DNA of 63,003 nt, taken from Streptomyces inhibens. Its GTDB lineage: Bacteria > Actinomycetota > Actinomycetes > Streptomycetales > Streptomycetaceae. Position numbers and translations under genes: made by a program. The notes beneath the pieces were generated by a model, which worked only from the letters and a program-made list of their open reading frames with translations, ran no database searches and was not told where the DNA came from. Positions 19,782 through 29,284 of the stretch are shown piece by piece. Location of the stretch: positions 1 to 63,003 of the forward strand of contig NZ_QUAC01000021.1 of assembly GCF_003389455.1 (NCBI RefSeq). Reading direction: 5' to 3'. The stretch's first letter is position 1, and each line of letters starts with the position of its first letter.

Positions 19782-21140
19782 AAATCCGTGGACCAAAGCG
19801 ACGGTCCTGGAGCGGGCCGTACCGTCCTCCTGGAGCGCCGCCACGATCAGCTCGGCGACCGTCCGCATCTCGGCCTCGCCCATGCCCTGCGTCGTCACCG
19901 CGGCGGTGCCGAGCCGGATGCCGGTCCTGCGGTCCACGGGCGCATCGGTGCAGGGCAGCGCGCAGGTGTCCAGCACGATCCCGGCGGCCGCCAGCCGGCC
20001 GCGGGCGGTGCGCGCGTCCAGGCCCAGGGGCGCGGTGTCGGCGGTGATCAGATGGGTGTCGGTACCGCCGGTGGTGATCATCAGGCCCTGTTCGGCCAGC
20101 GCCCCGGCGAGCGCGCGGGCATTGGCGGTGACCTGATGGGCGTACGTGCCGAAGGCGGGCGTGGCGGCCTCCGCGAAGGCGACGGCCTTGGCGGCGACGG
20201 AGTTCATCTGTGCGCCCCCTTGGGTGAAGGGGAACACCGCGCGGTCGATGCGCTCGGCCAGCTTCGCACCGCACAGAATCAGCCCTCCGCGCGGTCCGCG
20301 CAGCACCTTGTGGGTGGTGCCGCACACCACATGCGCGTACGGGACGGGGCTGGGCGCCGCTCCCCCGGCGATCAGCCCCAGGGGGTGTGCGACATCCGCG
20401 ATCAGGTAGGCGCCGGTCTCGTCGGCGATATCGCGGAAGGCGGCGTAGTCGATGTGCCGGGGGTAGGAGATCGAGCCACAGACGATGGCCTTGGGCCGGC
20501 GGGCGCGGGCCAGCTCGCGGATCGCATCGTAGTCGAGCAGTCCGGTCTCCTCGTCGACGCCGTAGCCGGCGAAGTCGAACCAGCGGCCGGAGAAGTTGGC
20601 GGGCGATCCGTGGGTGAGGTGTCCGCCGTGCGGGAGGGACATGGCCAGGACGGTGTCTCCAGGGCGCAGCAGGGCGGCGTAGGCGGCCAGTACGGCCGAA
20701 GACCCGGAGTGTGCCTGGACGTTGGCGTGTTCGGCGCCGAAAAGGGCCTTGGCGCGCTCCACCGCGATCCGCTCGGCGAGGTCGACGATCTCGCAGCCGC
20801 CGTGGTGCCGGGCGCCCGGATAACCCTCGGCGTATTTGTTGCCCAGCGGGGAGCCGAGGGCGGCGAGGACGGCCGGTGAGGTGAAGTTCTCCGCGGCGAT
20901 CAGCTGCAGCCCGTCACTCTGGCGGGCGCTCTCGCCGAGCACCACGCCGGCGATCTCGGGGTCCTGGCGCAGCAGCGCGCCGAAGTCCGGCGCACCGGCC
21001 GGCCGGGTGACACCGTCGCGGGCCGCGGCGCGCGCCCGGTCCTCGATCGTCTCGGTTTCGCCGGCACCGGCGGGGGGATCGGTGGCCGGAATTCGACTGT
21101 CCGGGGTCTCGCTACGGGGTGACGCGGTGGTGGCAGGCAT
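19758..21140 (-). CDS. Serine hydroxymethyltransferase, divergent paralogue
   Basis: The 460-aa PLP-dependent enzyme interconverts serine and glycine with tetrahydrofolate. The PLP lysine is Lys278 in CGTTHKVLRGPRGG, and the ring-nitrogen aspartate is kept in LIADVAH. NKYAEGYPGARHHGGCE and HGGHLTHGSPANFSG are clear SHMT motifs. Several normally fixed positions differ: HSGSSAV for HSGxQAN, SLPHGGH for xLxHGGH, ADVAHPLGL for VDMAHxAGL, HKVL for HKTL. There is an unusual N-terminal extension of about 50 residues. It is probably a second SHMT with altered properties rather than the main GlyA. Its neighbour is a protein-phosphatase-like gene. Confidence 0.88.
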   Translation of the reverse strand: MPATTASPRSETPDSRIPATDPPAGAGETETIEDRARAAARDGVTRPAGAPDFGALLRQDPEIAGVVLGESARQSDGLQLIAAENFTSPAVLAALGSPLGNKYAEGYPGARHHGGCEIVDLAERIAVERAKALFGAEHANVQAHSGSSAVLAAYAALLRPGDTVLAMSLPHGGHLTHGSPANFSGRWFDFAGYGVDEETGLLDYDAIRELARARRPKAIVCGSISYPRHIDYAAFRDIADETGAYLIADVAHPLGLIAGGAAPSPVPYAHVVCGTTHKVLRGPRGGLILCGAKLAERIDRAVFPFTQGGAQMNSVAAKAVAFAEAATPAFGTYAHQVTANARALAGALAEQGLMITTGGTDTHLITADTAPLGLDARTARGRLAAAGIVLDTCALPCTDAPVDRRTGIRLGTAAVTTQGMGEAEMRTVAELIVAALQEDGTARSRTVALVHGFPPYPDLG

Positions 21141-21285
21141 CGCTTGCTCCGGGCCTCGTACGGGGACGTAGTCCCAATGTAGGCGCGGTGGGGCGATCGG
21201 GCGCGGTGTGCGGGCCGCTCGGGGGCCCGTGGGTCCCGTGGGGCCCTGTGGAGGCCTGTGGGGTCCGCGCCCGCGCCCGTGACCG

Positions 21286-21960
21286 TCAGGCGCGGGCCGG
21301 GAGTCCCGTAAGGGCCGTGACGACCGGGTCGAGGGCCTGGTTGATCTCGTCCCCGATGGAGCGGAAGAAGGTGATGGGGGCGCCGTAGGGGTCGTAGACC
21401 TCGTCGGACTCCGGGTTGGGCGCCAGCAGCCAGCCGCGCAGCGCGGCGGCGGCGCCGACCAGTGCGCGGGCCCGCTCGACCAGCCCGCCGTCCGGCAGGT
21501 CCGGGTCGGGCTCGGGCAGCGTTGCCGGGTCTATGGCGCGCACCAGCCGGTTGAACTCCTTGAGCGTGAAGGTGCGCAGCCCCGCGGAGTGGCCCATCGA
21601 GATGACCTGGGCACGGTGGTCCCGGGTCGCGGTGAGTACCAGGTCGGCGCGGATGACGTGCTCGTCGAGCAGCTCACGGCCGATGAAGCCGGCCGGGTCG
21701 GCGCCGTAGTCGGCGAGCACCGTCGCGGCGTGCGCCTCCATCGGGGCGCCTTCGTGGCCCCAGGTGCCGGCGCTCTCCACGAGCAGCCCGCCGCTGCGGT
21801 GCGCGCCGAGCCGCAGTTCCAGGGCATGGCGGTGCAGCCGCTCGGTGATCGGCGAGCGGCAGACGTTGCCGGTGCTGACGTGGAGAATCCGAAAAGGGGA
21901 TGCCGGGGGCAGGAGGGTGTCGTCGCCCGGTCCCGCTATGCCACGCCCCAGGGGCGCCAT
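21286..21960 (-). CDS. LMW protein-tyrosine-phosphatase family protein lacking the catalytic Cys
   Basis: The 224-aa protein has the LMW-PTP fold. The P-loop should read V-C-x-G-N-x-C-R-S; here it is HVSTGNVCRSP, so the nucleophilic cysteine is serine (about residue 29) while the second Cys, Arg and Ser are kept. Downstream, LVLTATRDHRAQVI and a Pro/Asp-rich DPDLPDGG/YDPYGAP region resemble the acid loop. It is longer than the usual 150-160 aa. The start is ATG 21960, overlapping the sua5 stop by one nt (TGATG). It is probably a catalytically dead phosphotyrosine- or phosphoarginine-binding relative. Confidence 0.85.
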   Translation of the reverse strand: MAPLGRGIAGPGDDTLLPPASPFRILHVSTGNVCRSPITERLHRHALELRLGAHRSGGLLVESAGTWGHEGAPMEAHAATVLADYGADPAGFIGRELLDEHVIRADLVLTATRDHRAQVISMGHSAGLRTFTLKEFNRLVRAIDPATLPEPDPDLPDGGLVERARALVGAAAALRGWLLAPNPESDEVYDPYGAPITFFRSIGDEINQALDPVVTALTGLPARA

Positions 21961-22607
21961 CAATTGGCCACCTCGAGCTCGGGTACCACCTTGCGCAGCT
22001 CCTCCGCGCTGATCGCGCCCGCGCGCAGCAGCACCGGGATCTTGCCGGTGACATCGACGATCGAGGACGGCACGGCGGCAGGCGTCGGACCGCCGTCCAG
22101 GTAGACGGAGACCGAGTCGCCCAGCATCTCCTGTGCGGCGTCGCAGTCCTGCGGGGACGGGTGGCCGGTGAGATTGGCGCTGGAGACGGCCATCGGGCCG
22201 AAGTCGGTGAGCAGCTCGATCGCCACGGGGTGCAGCGGCATCCGTACGGCGACCGTGCCGCGGGTCTCGCCCAGGTCCCAGGTCAGCGACGGCTGGTGCT
22301 TGGCGACGAGGGTGAGCGCGCCGGGCCAGAAGGCGTCGACCAGCTCCCAGGCCTGCTCGGAGAAGTCGGTGACCAGGCCGTGCAGGGTGTTGGGGGATCC
22401 GACGAGGACCGGGGAGGGCATACCGCGCCCGCGGCCCTTGGCCTCCAGCAGGTCGCCGACGGCCTCGGCGCTGAAGGCGTCCGCGCCGATGCCGTAGACG
22501 GTGTCGGTCGGCAGCACGACCAGCTCGCCGCGGCGGACGGCCGAGGCGGCCTCGCGCAGACCGGTCGCGCGGTCGGTCGCGTCGCTGCAGTCGTAACGCC
22601 GTGCCAT
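21960..22607 (-). CDS. sua5: L-threonylcarbamoyladenylate synthase (Sua5/YrdC)
   Basis: The 215-aa YrdC-domain protein makes threonylcarbamoyl-AMP from Thr, bicarbonate and ATP for the t6A modification of ANN-decoding tRNAs. Motifs are VVLPTDTVYGIGADAF (substrate pocket), a KGRGR segment, LVAKHQPSL, TVAVRMPLHPVA and SSANLTGHPSP. It has no long C-terminal Sua5 domain, so it is TsaC-like in length. GAGG precedes the ATG. It lies between prmC and the PTP-like gene, in a translation-linked cluster. Confidence 0.93.
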   Translation of the reverse strand: MARRYDCSDATDRATGLREAASAVRRGELVVLPTDTVYGIGADAFSAEAVGDLLEAKGRGRGMPSPVLVGSPNTLHGLVTDFSEQAWELVDAFWPGALTLVAKHQPSLTWDLGETRGTVAVRMPLHPVAIELLTDFGPMAVSSANLTGHPSPQDCDAAQEMLGDSVSVYLDGGPTPAAVPSSIVDVTGKIPVLLRAGAISAEELRKVVPELEVAN

Positions 22608-22684
22608 TTAACGGACCTCCTCGTGCGGAACGGATACATCGGATGCACCGGTGCCGGATGCATCGGGCGTCGAAACGGGTCGCG

Positions 22685-23530
22685 TCATGGCGTCGCCCGG
22701 CGCGCGGTGGCGAAACGGGGCCGGTTGTTGAGGTCGGGGTGGTCGGCCGCGTCGGCCCAGCCCCGCTCCTCGGTGAAGATCCATGGCACCTGTCCGCCCT
22801 GGGTGTCGGCGTGCTCGATGACGACCACTCCGCCGGGCCGCAGCAGGCGGTGTGCGGTCCGCTCGATGCCGCGGATGGTGTCCAGGCCGTCCTCGCCCGA
22901 GAACAGCGCGAGCTGGGGGTCGTGGTCGCGGGCCTCGGGTGCGACGTACTCCCACTCGGTCAGCGGGATGTACGGCGGATTGGAGACGACCAGGTCGACC
23001 TGCCCGTCCAGTTCGGGAAGCGCGGTCAGCGCATCACCCTGGTGGAGAACGACGCGGGACCCCTCGACGTTCTTGCGGGCGTACTCCAGGGCCTCTTCGG
23101 ACAGCTCCACGGCGTGCACCCGCGAGCGCGGGACCTCCTGCGCCAGGGCGAGGGCGATGGCCCCGGAGCCGGTGCACAGGTCGACGATCAGCGGCTCGAC
23201 GACGTCCATGGCGCGTACCGCGTCTATCGCCCAGCCGACCACCGACTCGGTCTCCGGGCGGGGCACGAACACCCCTGGCCCGACGGCGAGTTCGAGATAG
23301 CGGAAGAAGGCGCGGCCGGTGATGTGCTGGAGCGGCTCACGGGCCTCGCGGCGGGCGACGGCCTCCCAGTAACGGGCGTCGAAGTCGGCGTCCTTGACGT
23401 TGTGCAGCTCACCCCGTTTGACGCCGTGCACGAACGCGGCGAGTTCCTCGGCGTCGAAGCGCGGCGAGGGCACACCGGCGTCGGCCAGCCGCTGGGTGGC
23501 CTGGGCCACCTCGGCGAGCAGAAGGTTCAC
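22685..23530 (-). CDS. prmC: Release factor glutamine methyltransferase
   Basis: The 281-aa protein methylates the GGQ glutamine of release factors; prfA is immediately upstream. The N-terminal helical domain is LAEVAQATQRLADAGVPSPRFDAEEL. The SAM-binding motif is VDLCTGSGAIALALA, and the substrate motif VVSNPPYIPLTE is intact. It starts at GTG 23530 after GAGGAAGG. Confidence 0.96.
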   Translation of the reverse strand: MNLLLAEVAQATQRLADAGVPSPRFDAEELAAFVHGVKRGELHNVKDADFDARYWEAVARREAREPLQHITGRAFFRYLELAVGPGVFVPRPETESVVGWAIDAVRAMDVVEPLIVDLCTGSGAIALALAQEVPRSRVHAVELSEEALEYARKNVEGSRVVLHQGDALTALPELDGQVDLVVSNPPYIPLTEWEYVAPEARDHDPQLALFSGEDGLDTIRGIERTAHRLLRPGGVVVIEHADTQGGQVPWIFTEERGWADAADHPDLNNRPRFATARRATP

Positions 23531-23592
23531 GGGGCCTTCCTCCTAGTGCGCTGCGTCTTCATTGTGCGGTCCGCCGTCGATCGGCCGGGGGT

Positions 23593-23610
23593 CCGGGGGT
23601 TTCCCCCCGG
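23593..23610 (-). terminator. Hairpin between prfA and prmC
   Basis: CCGGGGG pairs with CCCCCGG across a 4-nt spacer, 27 nt after the prfA stop. It is possibly an attenuator that limits read-through into prmC. Confidence 0.4.
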
Positions 23611-23636
23611 GGGGATGAGGTACAGGTCTTGCTGCC

Positions 23637-24716
23637 CTACTGGGCGGCGGCGAGCTTGGCGGCCGAGTCGGCATCGACGCATGCCTGGATGACCGGGTCG
23701 AGCTCGCCGTCGAGCACCTGGTCCAAGTTGTACGCCTTGAAGCCGACCCGGTGGTCCGAGATACGGTTTTCCGGGAAGTTGTACGTACGGATGCGCTCGG
23801 AGCGGTCGACCGTACGGACTTGGCTGCGCCGGGCGTCCGACGCCTCGCGCTCGGCCTCTTCCTGGGCCGCGGCGAGCAGCCGGGAGCGCAGGATCCGCAT
23901 CGCCTGCTCCTTGTTCTGGAGCTGGCTCTTCTCGTTCTGGCAGGAGACGACGATGCCGGTGGGCAGGTGCGTGATGCGGACCGCGGAGTCGGTGGTGTTG
24001 ACGGACTGGCCGCCGGGGCCCGAGGAGCGGTAGACGTCGATCCGCAGGTCGTTGGGGCCGATCTCGACCTCGACCTCCTCGGCCTCGGGCGTGACCAGCA
24101 CACCGGCCGCGGAGGTGTGGATGCGGCCCTGCGACTCGGTGGCGGGCACCCGCTGGACACGGTGCACCCCGCCCTCGTACTTCAGCCGCGCCCAGACGCC
24201 CTGTCCGGGCTCGGTGGCACCGCCGCCGCCCTTGGTCTTCACGGCGACCTGGACGTCCTTGTAGCCGCCGAGGTCGGACTCGTTGGCCTCAAGGATCTCG
24301 GTCTTCCAGCCGGCCCGCTCGGCGTAGCGCAGATACATCCGCAGCAGGTCGCCGGCGAACAGCGCCGACTCCTCGCCGCCCTCGCCGGCCTTGACCTCCA
24401 GGATGACGTCCTTGTCGTCGCTGGGGTCGCGCGGGACGAGCAGCAGCCGCAGCTTCTCGGTCAGCTCCTCGCGCCGGACGTCGAGCTCCTTGACCTCGCC
24501 TGCGAAGTCCGGGTCGACCGCGGCGAATTCGCGCGCGGTCTCCATGTCCTCACCGGTCTGCTTCCAGTCGCGGTACGTCGCGATGATCGGGGTCAGCTCG
24601 GCGTAGCGCTTGTTGAGCCGCATGGCCTCGCGCTGGTCGGCGTGGACCGCGGGGTCGGCCAGCCGCTTTTCGAGATCGGCGTGCTCGCCGATCAGTTCTT
24701 CGACCGCCTCGAACAT
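23637..24716 (-). CDS. prfA: Peptide chain release factor 1
   Basis: The 359-aa protein recognises UAA and UAG. The start is ATG 24716 ([12 protein letters not shown]), with GAGG upstream; the longer frame to 24818 lacks family similarity. The tripeptide anticodon region PAT lies in [14 protein letters not shown] (P-x-T as in RF1). The catalytic GGQ is in [21 protein letters not shown]. Its modification enzyme, prmC, follows. Confidence 0.96.
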   Translation of the reverse strand: MFEAVEELIGEHADLEKRLADPAVHADQREAMRLNKRYAELTPIIATYRDWKQTGEDMETAREFAAVDPDFAGEVKELDVRREELTEKLRLLLVPRDPSDDKDVILEVKAGEGGEESALFAGDLLRMYLRYAERAGWKTEILEANESDLGGYKDVQVAVKTKGGGGATEPGQGVWARLKYEGGVHRVQRVPATESQGRIHTSAAGVLVTPEAEEVEVEIGPNDLRIDVYRSSGPGGQSVNTTDSAVRITHLPTGIVVSCQNEKSQLQNKEQAMRILRSRLLAAAQEEAEREASDARRSQVRTVDRSERIRTYNFPENRISDHRVGFKAYNLDQVLDGELDPVIQACVDADSAAKLAAAQ

Positions 24717-24868
24717 CGTGGGGTTCCTCTGCTGGCTGCTGTGGTGACCGGGGGACCTGGGGCGCCGGGCACATCGGGTGCCGCGCCGCGGGCCCCGGGA
24801 CCCCCGTAAGGGAGCCAAGGGCCAGGGCGACGCCGCGGGAATCCGGGAGACACCCCCGGATCCCCGGC

Positions 24869-24924
24869 AAAAAAGGCGCCGGTCCGGTCACCCCTGGGCA
24901 GGGGCGACCGGAGACCGGCGCCTT
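24869..24924 (-). terminator. Intrinsic terminator of rpmE
   Basis: A long GC-rich stem (AAGGCGCCGGT / ACCGGCGCCTT, with an inner CCGGTC/GACCGG) is followed by six U on the minus strand. It lies 8 nt after the rpmE stop and is a textbook rho-independent terminator, which is uncommon in Streptomyces. Confidence 0.9.
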
Positions 24925-24932
24925 GTGCGTCG

Positions 24933-25154
24933 CTACTTCTTCGCGGCCGCGGCCTTGCCGAAGCGGGCCTCGAAGCGGGCCACGCGGCCGCCCGTGTCCA
25001 TGATCTTCTGCTTGCCGGTGTAGAACGGGTGGCACTCGGAGCAGACGTCGGCGCGGATGCTGCCGCCGGCGACGGTGCTGCGAGTGGTGAAGGACGCGCC
25101 ACAGGTGCAGCTGACCTGGGTCTCGACGTACTCCGGGTGGATGTCGCGCTTCAA
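24933..25154 (-). CDS. rpmE: Ribosomal protein L31, zinc-binding form
   Basis: The 73-aa protein carries the C+ zinc ribbon (CTCG near residue 16 and [10 protein letters not shown] near residue 37). This is the paralogue displaced under zinc starvation in other bacteria. It is monocistronic, with a sigma-R-type promoter upstream and a strong terminator downstream. Confidence 0.97.
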   Translation of the reverse strand: MKRDIHPEYVETQVSCTCGASFTTRSTVAGGSIRADVCSECHPFYTGKQKIMDTGGRVARFEARFGKAAAAKK

Positions 25155-25256
25155 GGGATTCTCCTAGGTTCGGGAGTGCACCGGGTCGTATCGCGGGTTG
25201 CGTCACGTGAACCGGGGCCGACGGTCCAGTCTGCCAGGACTAGCCGTATCTCCCAA

Positions 25257-25282
25257 AACCGGGGTTCGTGCGCAACTATTCC
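25257..25282 (-). promoter_or_regulatory. Sigma-R-type promoter of rpmE
   Basis: The minus strand reads GGAAT, 18 nt, GTT, an exact fit to the SigR (thiol-oxidative stress) consensus GGAAT-N18-GTT. It lies about 105 nt before the rpmE start. From my knowledge of the literature, rpmE of S. coelicolor is a SigR target. Confidence 0.7.
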
Positions 25283-25328
25283 CTCGCGGATTCCGGGGCC
25301 CGCCGGGCCCCGGAACCACACCGTCCGC

Positions 25329-26453
25329 CTACTTGACGTAGTTGTCCGTGCCGCCCTTGTCACCGGCCGAGCCCTTGATCGCGGACTTGGGGATGTCCTT
25401 GTCCTGCCGCAGCGCGTCCCAGACCAGCCGGCTCTGCTTGGCCAGCGGCAGCACCCGGTCGGGGTCGGCGGTGTCGTACGCCACCGGCAGCGTCATCATG
25501 TCGATGTTCTCCGACCCGATGTTGCCCAGGCTCTTGGCCAGCCCGGTCAGTTCGCCGACCGAGTTGAGGTCGGTGTCGGTGGTGATGGCCTTGGTGGCCG
25601 TGTCGGCGATGTCGTAGAGCTTGGTGGGGTTGGTGAGCACCCCGACGTTCTTGACCTGGTTCATCAGGGCCTTGATGAACGTCTGCTGCAACTGGATGCG
25701 GCCCAGGTCGCTGCCGTCGCCGCCGGGGACGCCGTGCCGGGTCCGTACGAGACCGAGCGACTGCTCGCCGTCGAGCGTGTGCTTGCCGGGCTCCAGATGC
25801 AGATGGCTCTTGTCGTCGTTGATCGCCTTGCTGGTGGTGATCTCCACCCCGCCCAGCGCGTCGATGAGCTTCTTGAAGCCGGTGAAGTCGACCTCGATGA
25901 AGTGGTCCATACGGATCCCGCTGATCGACTCGACAGTCTTGACCGCGCAGGCCGGCCCGCCGACCTCGAAGGCGGTGTTGAACATCACCCGCCGCGCGCC
26001 GGTTACGGTCCTGCCGTCCTTGGTGCAGTCGGGGCGCTTGATCAGGGTGTCGCGCGGGACGCTGACGACGGAAGCCTTCTTACGGCCCTTGTACACGTGC
26101 ACGATCATCGCGGTGTCGGAGCGCGCGCCGCCCTCGTCCTTGCCGTACTCATCGTTCTTGCCCGCGCGGGAGTCGGAGCCCATGACGAGGATGTCCATCG
26201 AGCCGTCGTCGACGTTCTTCGGCCGGTCGTGCCCGAGGGCGGCGTTGATGTCGACGCCCTTGAGATTGCCGTTGAGCTTGAAGTAGACGTACCCGAGTCC
26301 GGCGCCACCCAGCAGTACGACGCTGACCAGCGCGCACAACGTGATGGTCAGAGCTCGGCGGCGCCGGGCCGGCCCCTTGCGCCGGCGGCCCGTGGCACGT
26401 ATGCCGCGGGCACGGCTTTCGGCCGTCTGCGCGGTCCCGTTGCTGTCCGCCAT
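25329..26453 (-). CDS. LytR-CpsA-Psr family glycopolymer ligase
   Basis: The 374-aa type II membrane protein has a basic cytoplasmic N-terminus (RRRKGPARRRR), one helix (ALTITLCALVSVVLLGGAGLGYVYF) and an extracellular LCP domain. Conserved residues occur in DILVMGSDSR, ARSDTAMIVHV and VVSVPRDTLI, and the arginine-rich region is LGLVRTRHGV. The family attaches teichoic-acid-like polymers from the lipid carrier to peptidoglycan. It starts at ATG 26453 after GAGGAG. It fits functionally with the GlcNAc-1-P transferase nearby. Confidence 0.92.
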   Translation of the reverse strand: MADSNGTAQTAESRARGIRATGRRRKGPARRRRALTITLCALVSVVLLGGAGLGYVYFKLNGNLKGVDINAALGHDRPKNVDDGSMDILVMGSDSRAGKNDEYGKDEGGARSDTAMIVHVYKGRKKASVVSVPRDTLIKRPDCTKDGRTVTGARRVMFNTAFEVGGPACAVKTVESISGIRMDHFIEVDFTGFKKLIDALGGVEITTSKAINDDKSHLHLEPGKHTLDGEQSLGLVRTRHGVPGGDGSDLGRIQLQQTFIKALMNQVKNVGVLTNPTKLYDIADTATKAITTDTDLNSVGELTGLAKSLGNIGSENIDMMTLPVAYDTADPDRVLPLAKQSRLVWDALRQDKDIPKSAIKGSAGDKGGTDNYVK

Positions 26454-26859
26454 CTGCTCCTCAGTCCTTGTTCGCTCGGCTGCCCCTCGCCGCCACCGTG
26501 CTGCGTGCCGTCACGGCTTGTTGCTCCTTGTCAGACGGGAGGTCGACGGGAAGGGTTGCACAGCGAGTCATGAGTGCTTTCTTAGAAAATTTCCGCGGCG
26601 GTCCACGAGGGCGCGCGAGCGTCGCCCGTCCCACCTGGGCTTTCGTCCCGTTTTCCGGCATGGCTGGAACCGTGCGGGTTGCACCCGATCTGTGCGGAAG
26701 GTCTCAGGCAGGCCGCCCGCTCAGCCCTTGGAGCGCGGCGCAGGTCACATCCCGCCCGTCGGTGGCCCGCACCGTACGGGGCACCCCAGCGCAAAGCCCC
26801 CCTCACCCGTAAGAGCGAGGGGGGCTTTGTGTACGGCGCGAGGAAGCGCCCTACGGGCG
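26454..26859. other. Intergenic region between rho and the LCP gene
   Basis: Apart from the rho terminator at 26793-26828 and the presumed promoter of the LCP gene next to 26454, I recognise nothing in these 406 bases. Confidence 0.5.
26793..26828 (-). terminator. Intrinsic terminator of rho
   Basis: AAAGCCCCCCTC pairs perfectly with GAGGGGGGCTTT over 12 bp, with a 12-nt loop. It starts about 31 nt after the rho stop codon. Confidence 0.9.
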
Positions 26860-28911
26860 TCAGTCGTTGTTGCCGCCCATACCCGGCGTGGTCTTCTGGA
26901 TCTGCAGCAGGAACTCCGCGTTGGACTTCGTCTGCTTCATCTTGTCCAGCAGCAGCTCGATCGCCTGCTGCTGGTCCAGGGCGTGCAGCACCCGGCGCAG
27001 CTTCCAGACGACGGCCAGCTCGTCGCTGCCCATCAGGATCTCTTCCTTACGGGTGCCGGACGCGTCCACGTCCACCGCCGGGAAGATCCGCTTGTCGGCG
27101 AGCTTGCGGTCGAGCTTGAGCTCCATGTTGCCGGTGCCCTTGAACTCCTCGAAGATCACCTCGTCCATCCGCGAGCCGGTCTCGACCAGCGCGGTGGCCA
27201 GGATGGTCAGCGAGCCGCCGTCCTCGATGTTGCGCGCGGCGCCGAAGAACTTCTTCGGCGGGTAGAGCGCGGTCGAGTCGACACCACCGGACAGGATGCG
27301 GCCCGAGGCCGGGGCGGCGAGGTTGTACGCACGGCCCAGACGGGTGATCGAGTCCAGCAGGACGACGACATCGTGGCCCAGCTCCACCAGGCGCTTGGCA
27401 CGCTCGATGGCGAGCTCGGCGACGGTGGTGTGGTCCTCGGCCGGACGGTCGAAGGTCGAGGAGATGACCTCGCCCTTGACCGACCGCTGCATGTCGGTGA
27501 CCTCTTCGGGACGCTCGTCCACCAGGACGACCATCAGGTGGCACTCGGGGTTGTTGCGGGTGATCGCGTTGGCGATCGCCTGCATGATCATGGTCTTACC
27601 GGTCTTCGGCGGCGCCACGATCAGACCACGCTGGCCCTTGCCGATCGGCGAGACCAGATCGATGATCCGGGTCGTCAGCGCGCCGGCCTCGCCCTCCAGC
27701 CGCAGTCGGTCCTGCGGGTAAAGGGGCGTCAGCTTCCCGAACTCCGGCCGTCCGCGGCCCTGTTCGGGCGCCACGCTGTTGACCGTGTCGAGCCGGACCA
27801 GCGCGTTGAACTTCTCGCGCCGCTCGCCGTCCTTGGGCTGGCGGACCGCGCCGGTGACGTGGTCACCCTTGCGCAGACCGTTCTTACGGACCTGGGCGAG
27901 CGAGACATACACATCGTTCGGGCCGGGCAGGTAGCCGGAGGTCCGGATGAACGCGTAGTTGTCGAGGATGTCGAGGATGCCCGCGACCGGGATCAGCACA
28001 TCGTCCTCGGACACCTGCGGCTCGTTGCCGAACTCCTCACGGCCACCACGGCTACGGCCCCGGCGGTCGCGGTAGCGGCCGCGACGGCCACGGCGGCCGC
28101 CCTCGAAGTCGTCGTCCTCTTCGGTCCGGCGGTCGCGCTGACGCTGGCCGCCCTGGCTGCCCTGGCCGCCCTGACCGGCGTCGCCCGCGTCGCCCTTACG
28201 GCGGTCGCCGCGGTCACGGTCGCGCTGACGCTGGCCGCGCTCGCCGCGCTCCCCGCGCTCGCCCTTCGGCCCGCGCTCCTGGCGGTCGCCACGGTCCTGA
28301 CGCTCGACGCCCTTGGCGGGCCGGCCCTCGCCGGTCTCCTGCGGGGACACCGCGGTCTCGGTCCTGGCCTCGGCCTTGACCTCGGTCCTCGTCTCGGCCT
28401 TGGTCTCGGTCTTGAGGTCGCCCGAGGCGGCCTCAGGGCTGCCCGCGGCGGCGGTGGCGCGGCGCCGGCGGCGCTCGCCGGCCGGCTGCTCGTCGCTGAC
28501 CGGCTGGCCCGGGATGTCGATCTGCTGCTGGGCCCCGGCCTTGTCCGCGGCCTTGGCGGCCTTGTCGGACTTGCCGGCGGCCGGCTCCGTGCCGCCCTCG
28601 CCGGTGCGGGCCTTGGAGGTCGTACGGCGCTTGGGCTTGGTCTCGGTGTCGGCGGGCGCGTCGGCCTTGGCCGCGGAGCCCGAGCCCCCGGCCTGCCTCT
28701 CCTTGATGACCTCGATCAGCTGGCTCTTGCGCATCCGCGCGGTGCCCTTGATACCGAGGCCGGAGGCGACCTGCTGCAGCTCTGCCAGGACCATGCCGTC
28801 AAGGCCGGTGCCGGAACGGCGGCGCCGCGTGGTGGCGGCGGGAGCGTCCGTGGCGGGCGCGGTGGCACTGCCGTCGGTTCGCGCGCCCATCAGATCGGTG
28901 GTGTCGCTCAC
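26860..28911 (-). CDS. rho: Transcription termination factor Rho with long actinobacterial insert
   Basis: The 683-aa hexameric RNA helicase is well above the roughly 420 aa of E. coli Rho. The N-terminal Rho_N helices (residues 35-72) are separated from the RNA-binding cold-shock fold (300-380) by about 230 residues of low-complexity sequence. That insert is first Lys/Glu/Thr-rich ([20 protein letters not shown]), then Arg/Asp/Gly-rich ([20 protein letters not shown]). Walker A APPKTGKT lies at about residues 433-440 and Walker B at [16 protein letters not shown]. It starts at GTG 28911 after AAGGA. The insert is known in high-GC actinomycetes and contributes RNA binding. Confidence 0.96.
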   Translation of the reverse strand: MSDTTDLMGARTDGSATAPATDAPAATTRRRRSGTGLDGMVLAELQQVASGLGIKGTARMRKSQLIEVIKERQAGGSGSAAKADAPADTETKPKRRTTSKARTGEGGTEPAAGKSDKAAKAADKAGAQQQIDIPGQPVSDEQPAGERRRRRATAAAGSPEAASGDLKTETKAETRTEVKAEARTETAVSPQETGEGRPAKGVERQDRGDRQERGPKGERGERGERGQRQRDRDRGDRRKGDAGDAGQGGQGSQGGQRQRDRRTEEDDDFEGGRRGRRGRYRDRRGRSRGGREEFGNEPQVSEDDVLIPVAGILDILDNYAFIRTSGYLPGPNDVYVSLAQVRKNGLRKGDHVTGAVRQPKDGERREKFNALVRLDTVNSVAPEQGRGRPEFGKLTPLYPQDRLRLEGEAGALTTRIIDLVSPIGKGQRGLIVAPPKTGKTMIMQAIANAITRNNPECHLMVVLVDERPEEVTDMQRSVKGEVISSTFDRPAEDHTTVAELAIERAKRLVELGHDVVVLLDSITRLGRAYNLAAPASGRILSGGVDSTALYPPKKFFGAARNIEDGGSLTILATALVETGSRMDEVIFEEFKGTGNMELKLDRKLADKRIFPAVDVDASGTRKEEILMGSDELAVVWKLRRVLHALDQQQAIELLLDKMKQTKSNAEFLLQIQKTTPGMGGNND

Positions 28912-29284
28912 GAAGGGTCCTTCCCTGGAGCGGGCGTCGGCCTGTCTGGCTCGGCGACCGGTTGTGCTGTCCGGCTGGGTCCTTGGTCTTGTGGACCGGG
29001 CCGGGGCGGTGGTCCCGCCGGAAGTGGCGGAGAGAATCAGTTCATGGCTCCGGCGTGAAGAGATGCACAGTGGCCCATGTCGTCACGCCGATTCCGGAGC
29101 GTGCTCACTACTGCTCAGGCCATTGCTCCAAGCAGTTTGGGAGGCTCCCGGAAGAAAGTGGTCCCGATGGGGGACACGAAGCACCGCGCCACTCAGGCGT
29201 CGAGTACTGACTTGAGGTTAACACTACCGGATCCAACAAACATTCCCCCTCTCCAAGACCGGCAATCGTCGATCACCCGCGTGA
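28912..29284 (-). promoter_or_regulatory. Leader region of rho
   Basis: These 373 nt between thrB and rho contain no convincing gene. The part around 29205-29235 (minus strand TAGTGTTAACCTCAAGTC) is the most AT-rich and a plausible promoter area. A long leader would suit the autoregulation known for rho genes, but no attenuator is evident. Confidence 0.35.

Noticed and set aside
26341..29058. Long plus-strand open frame opposite rho
   Set aside because: It is the shadow of the repetitive rho coding strand; it has no RBS or family motif.
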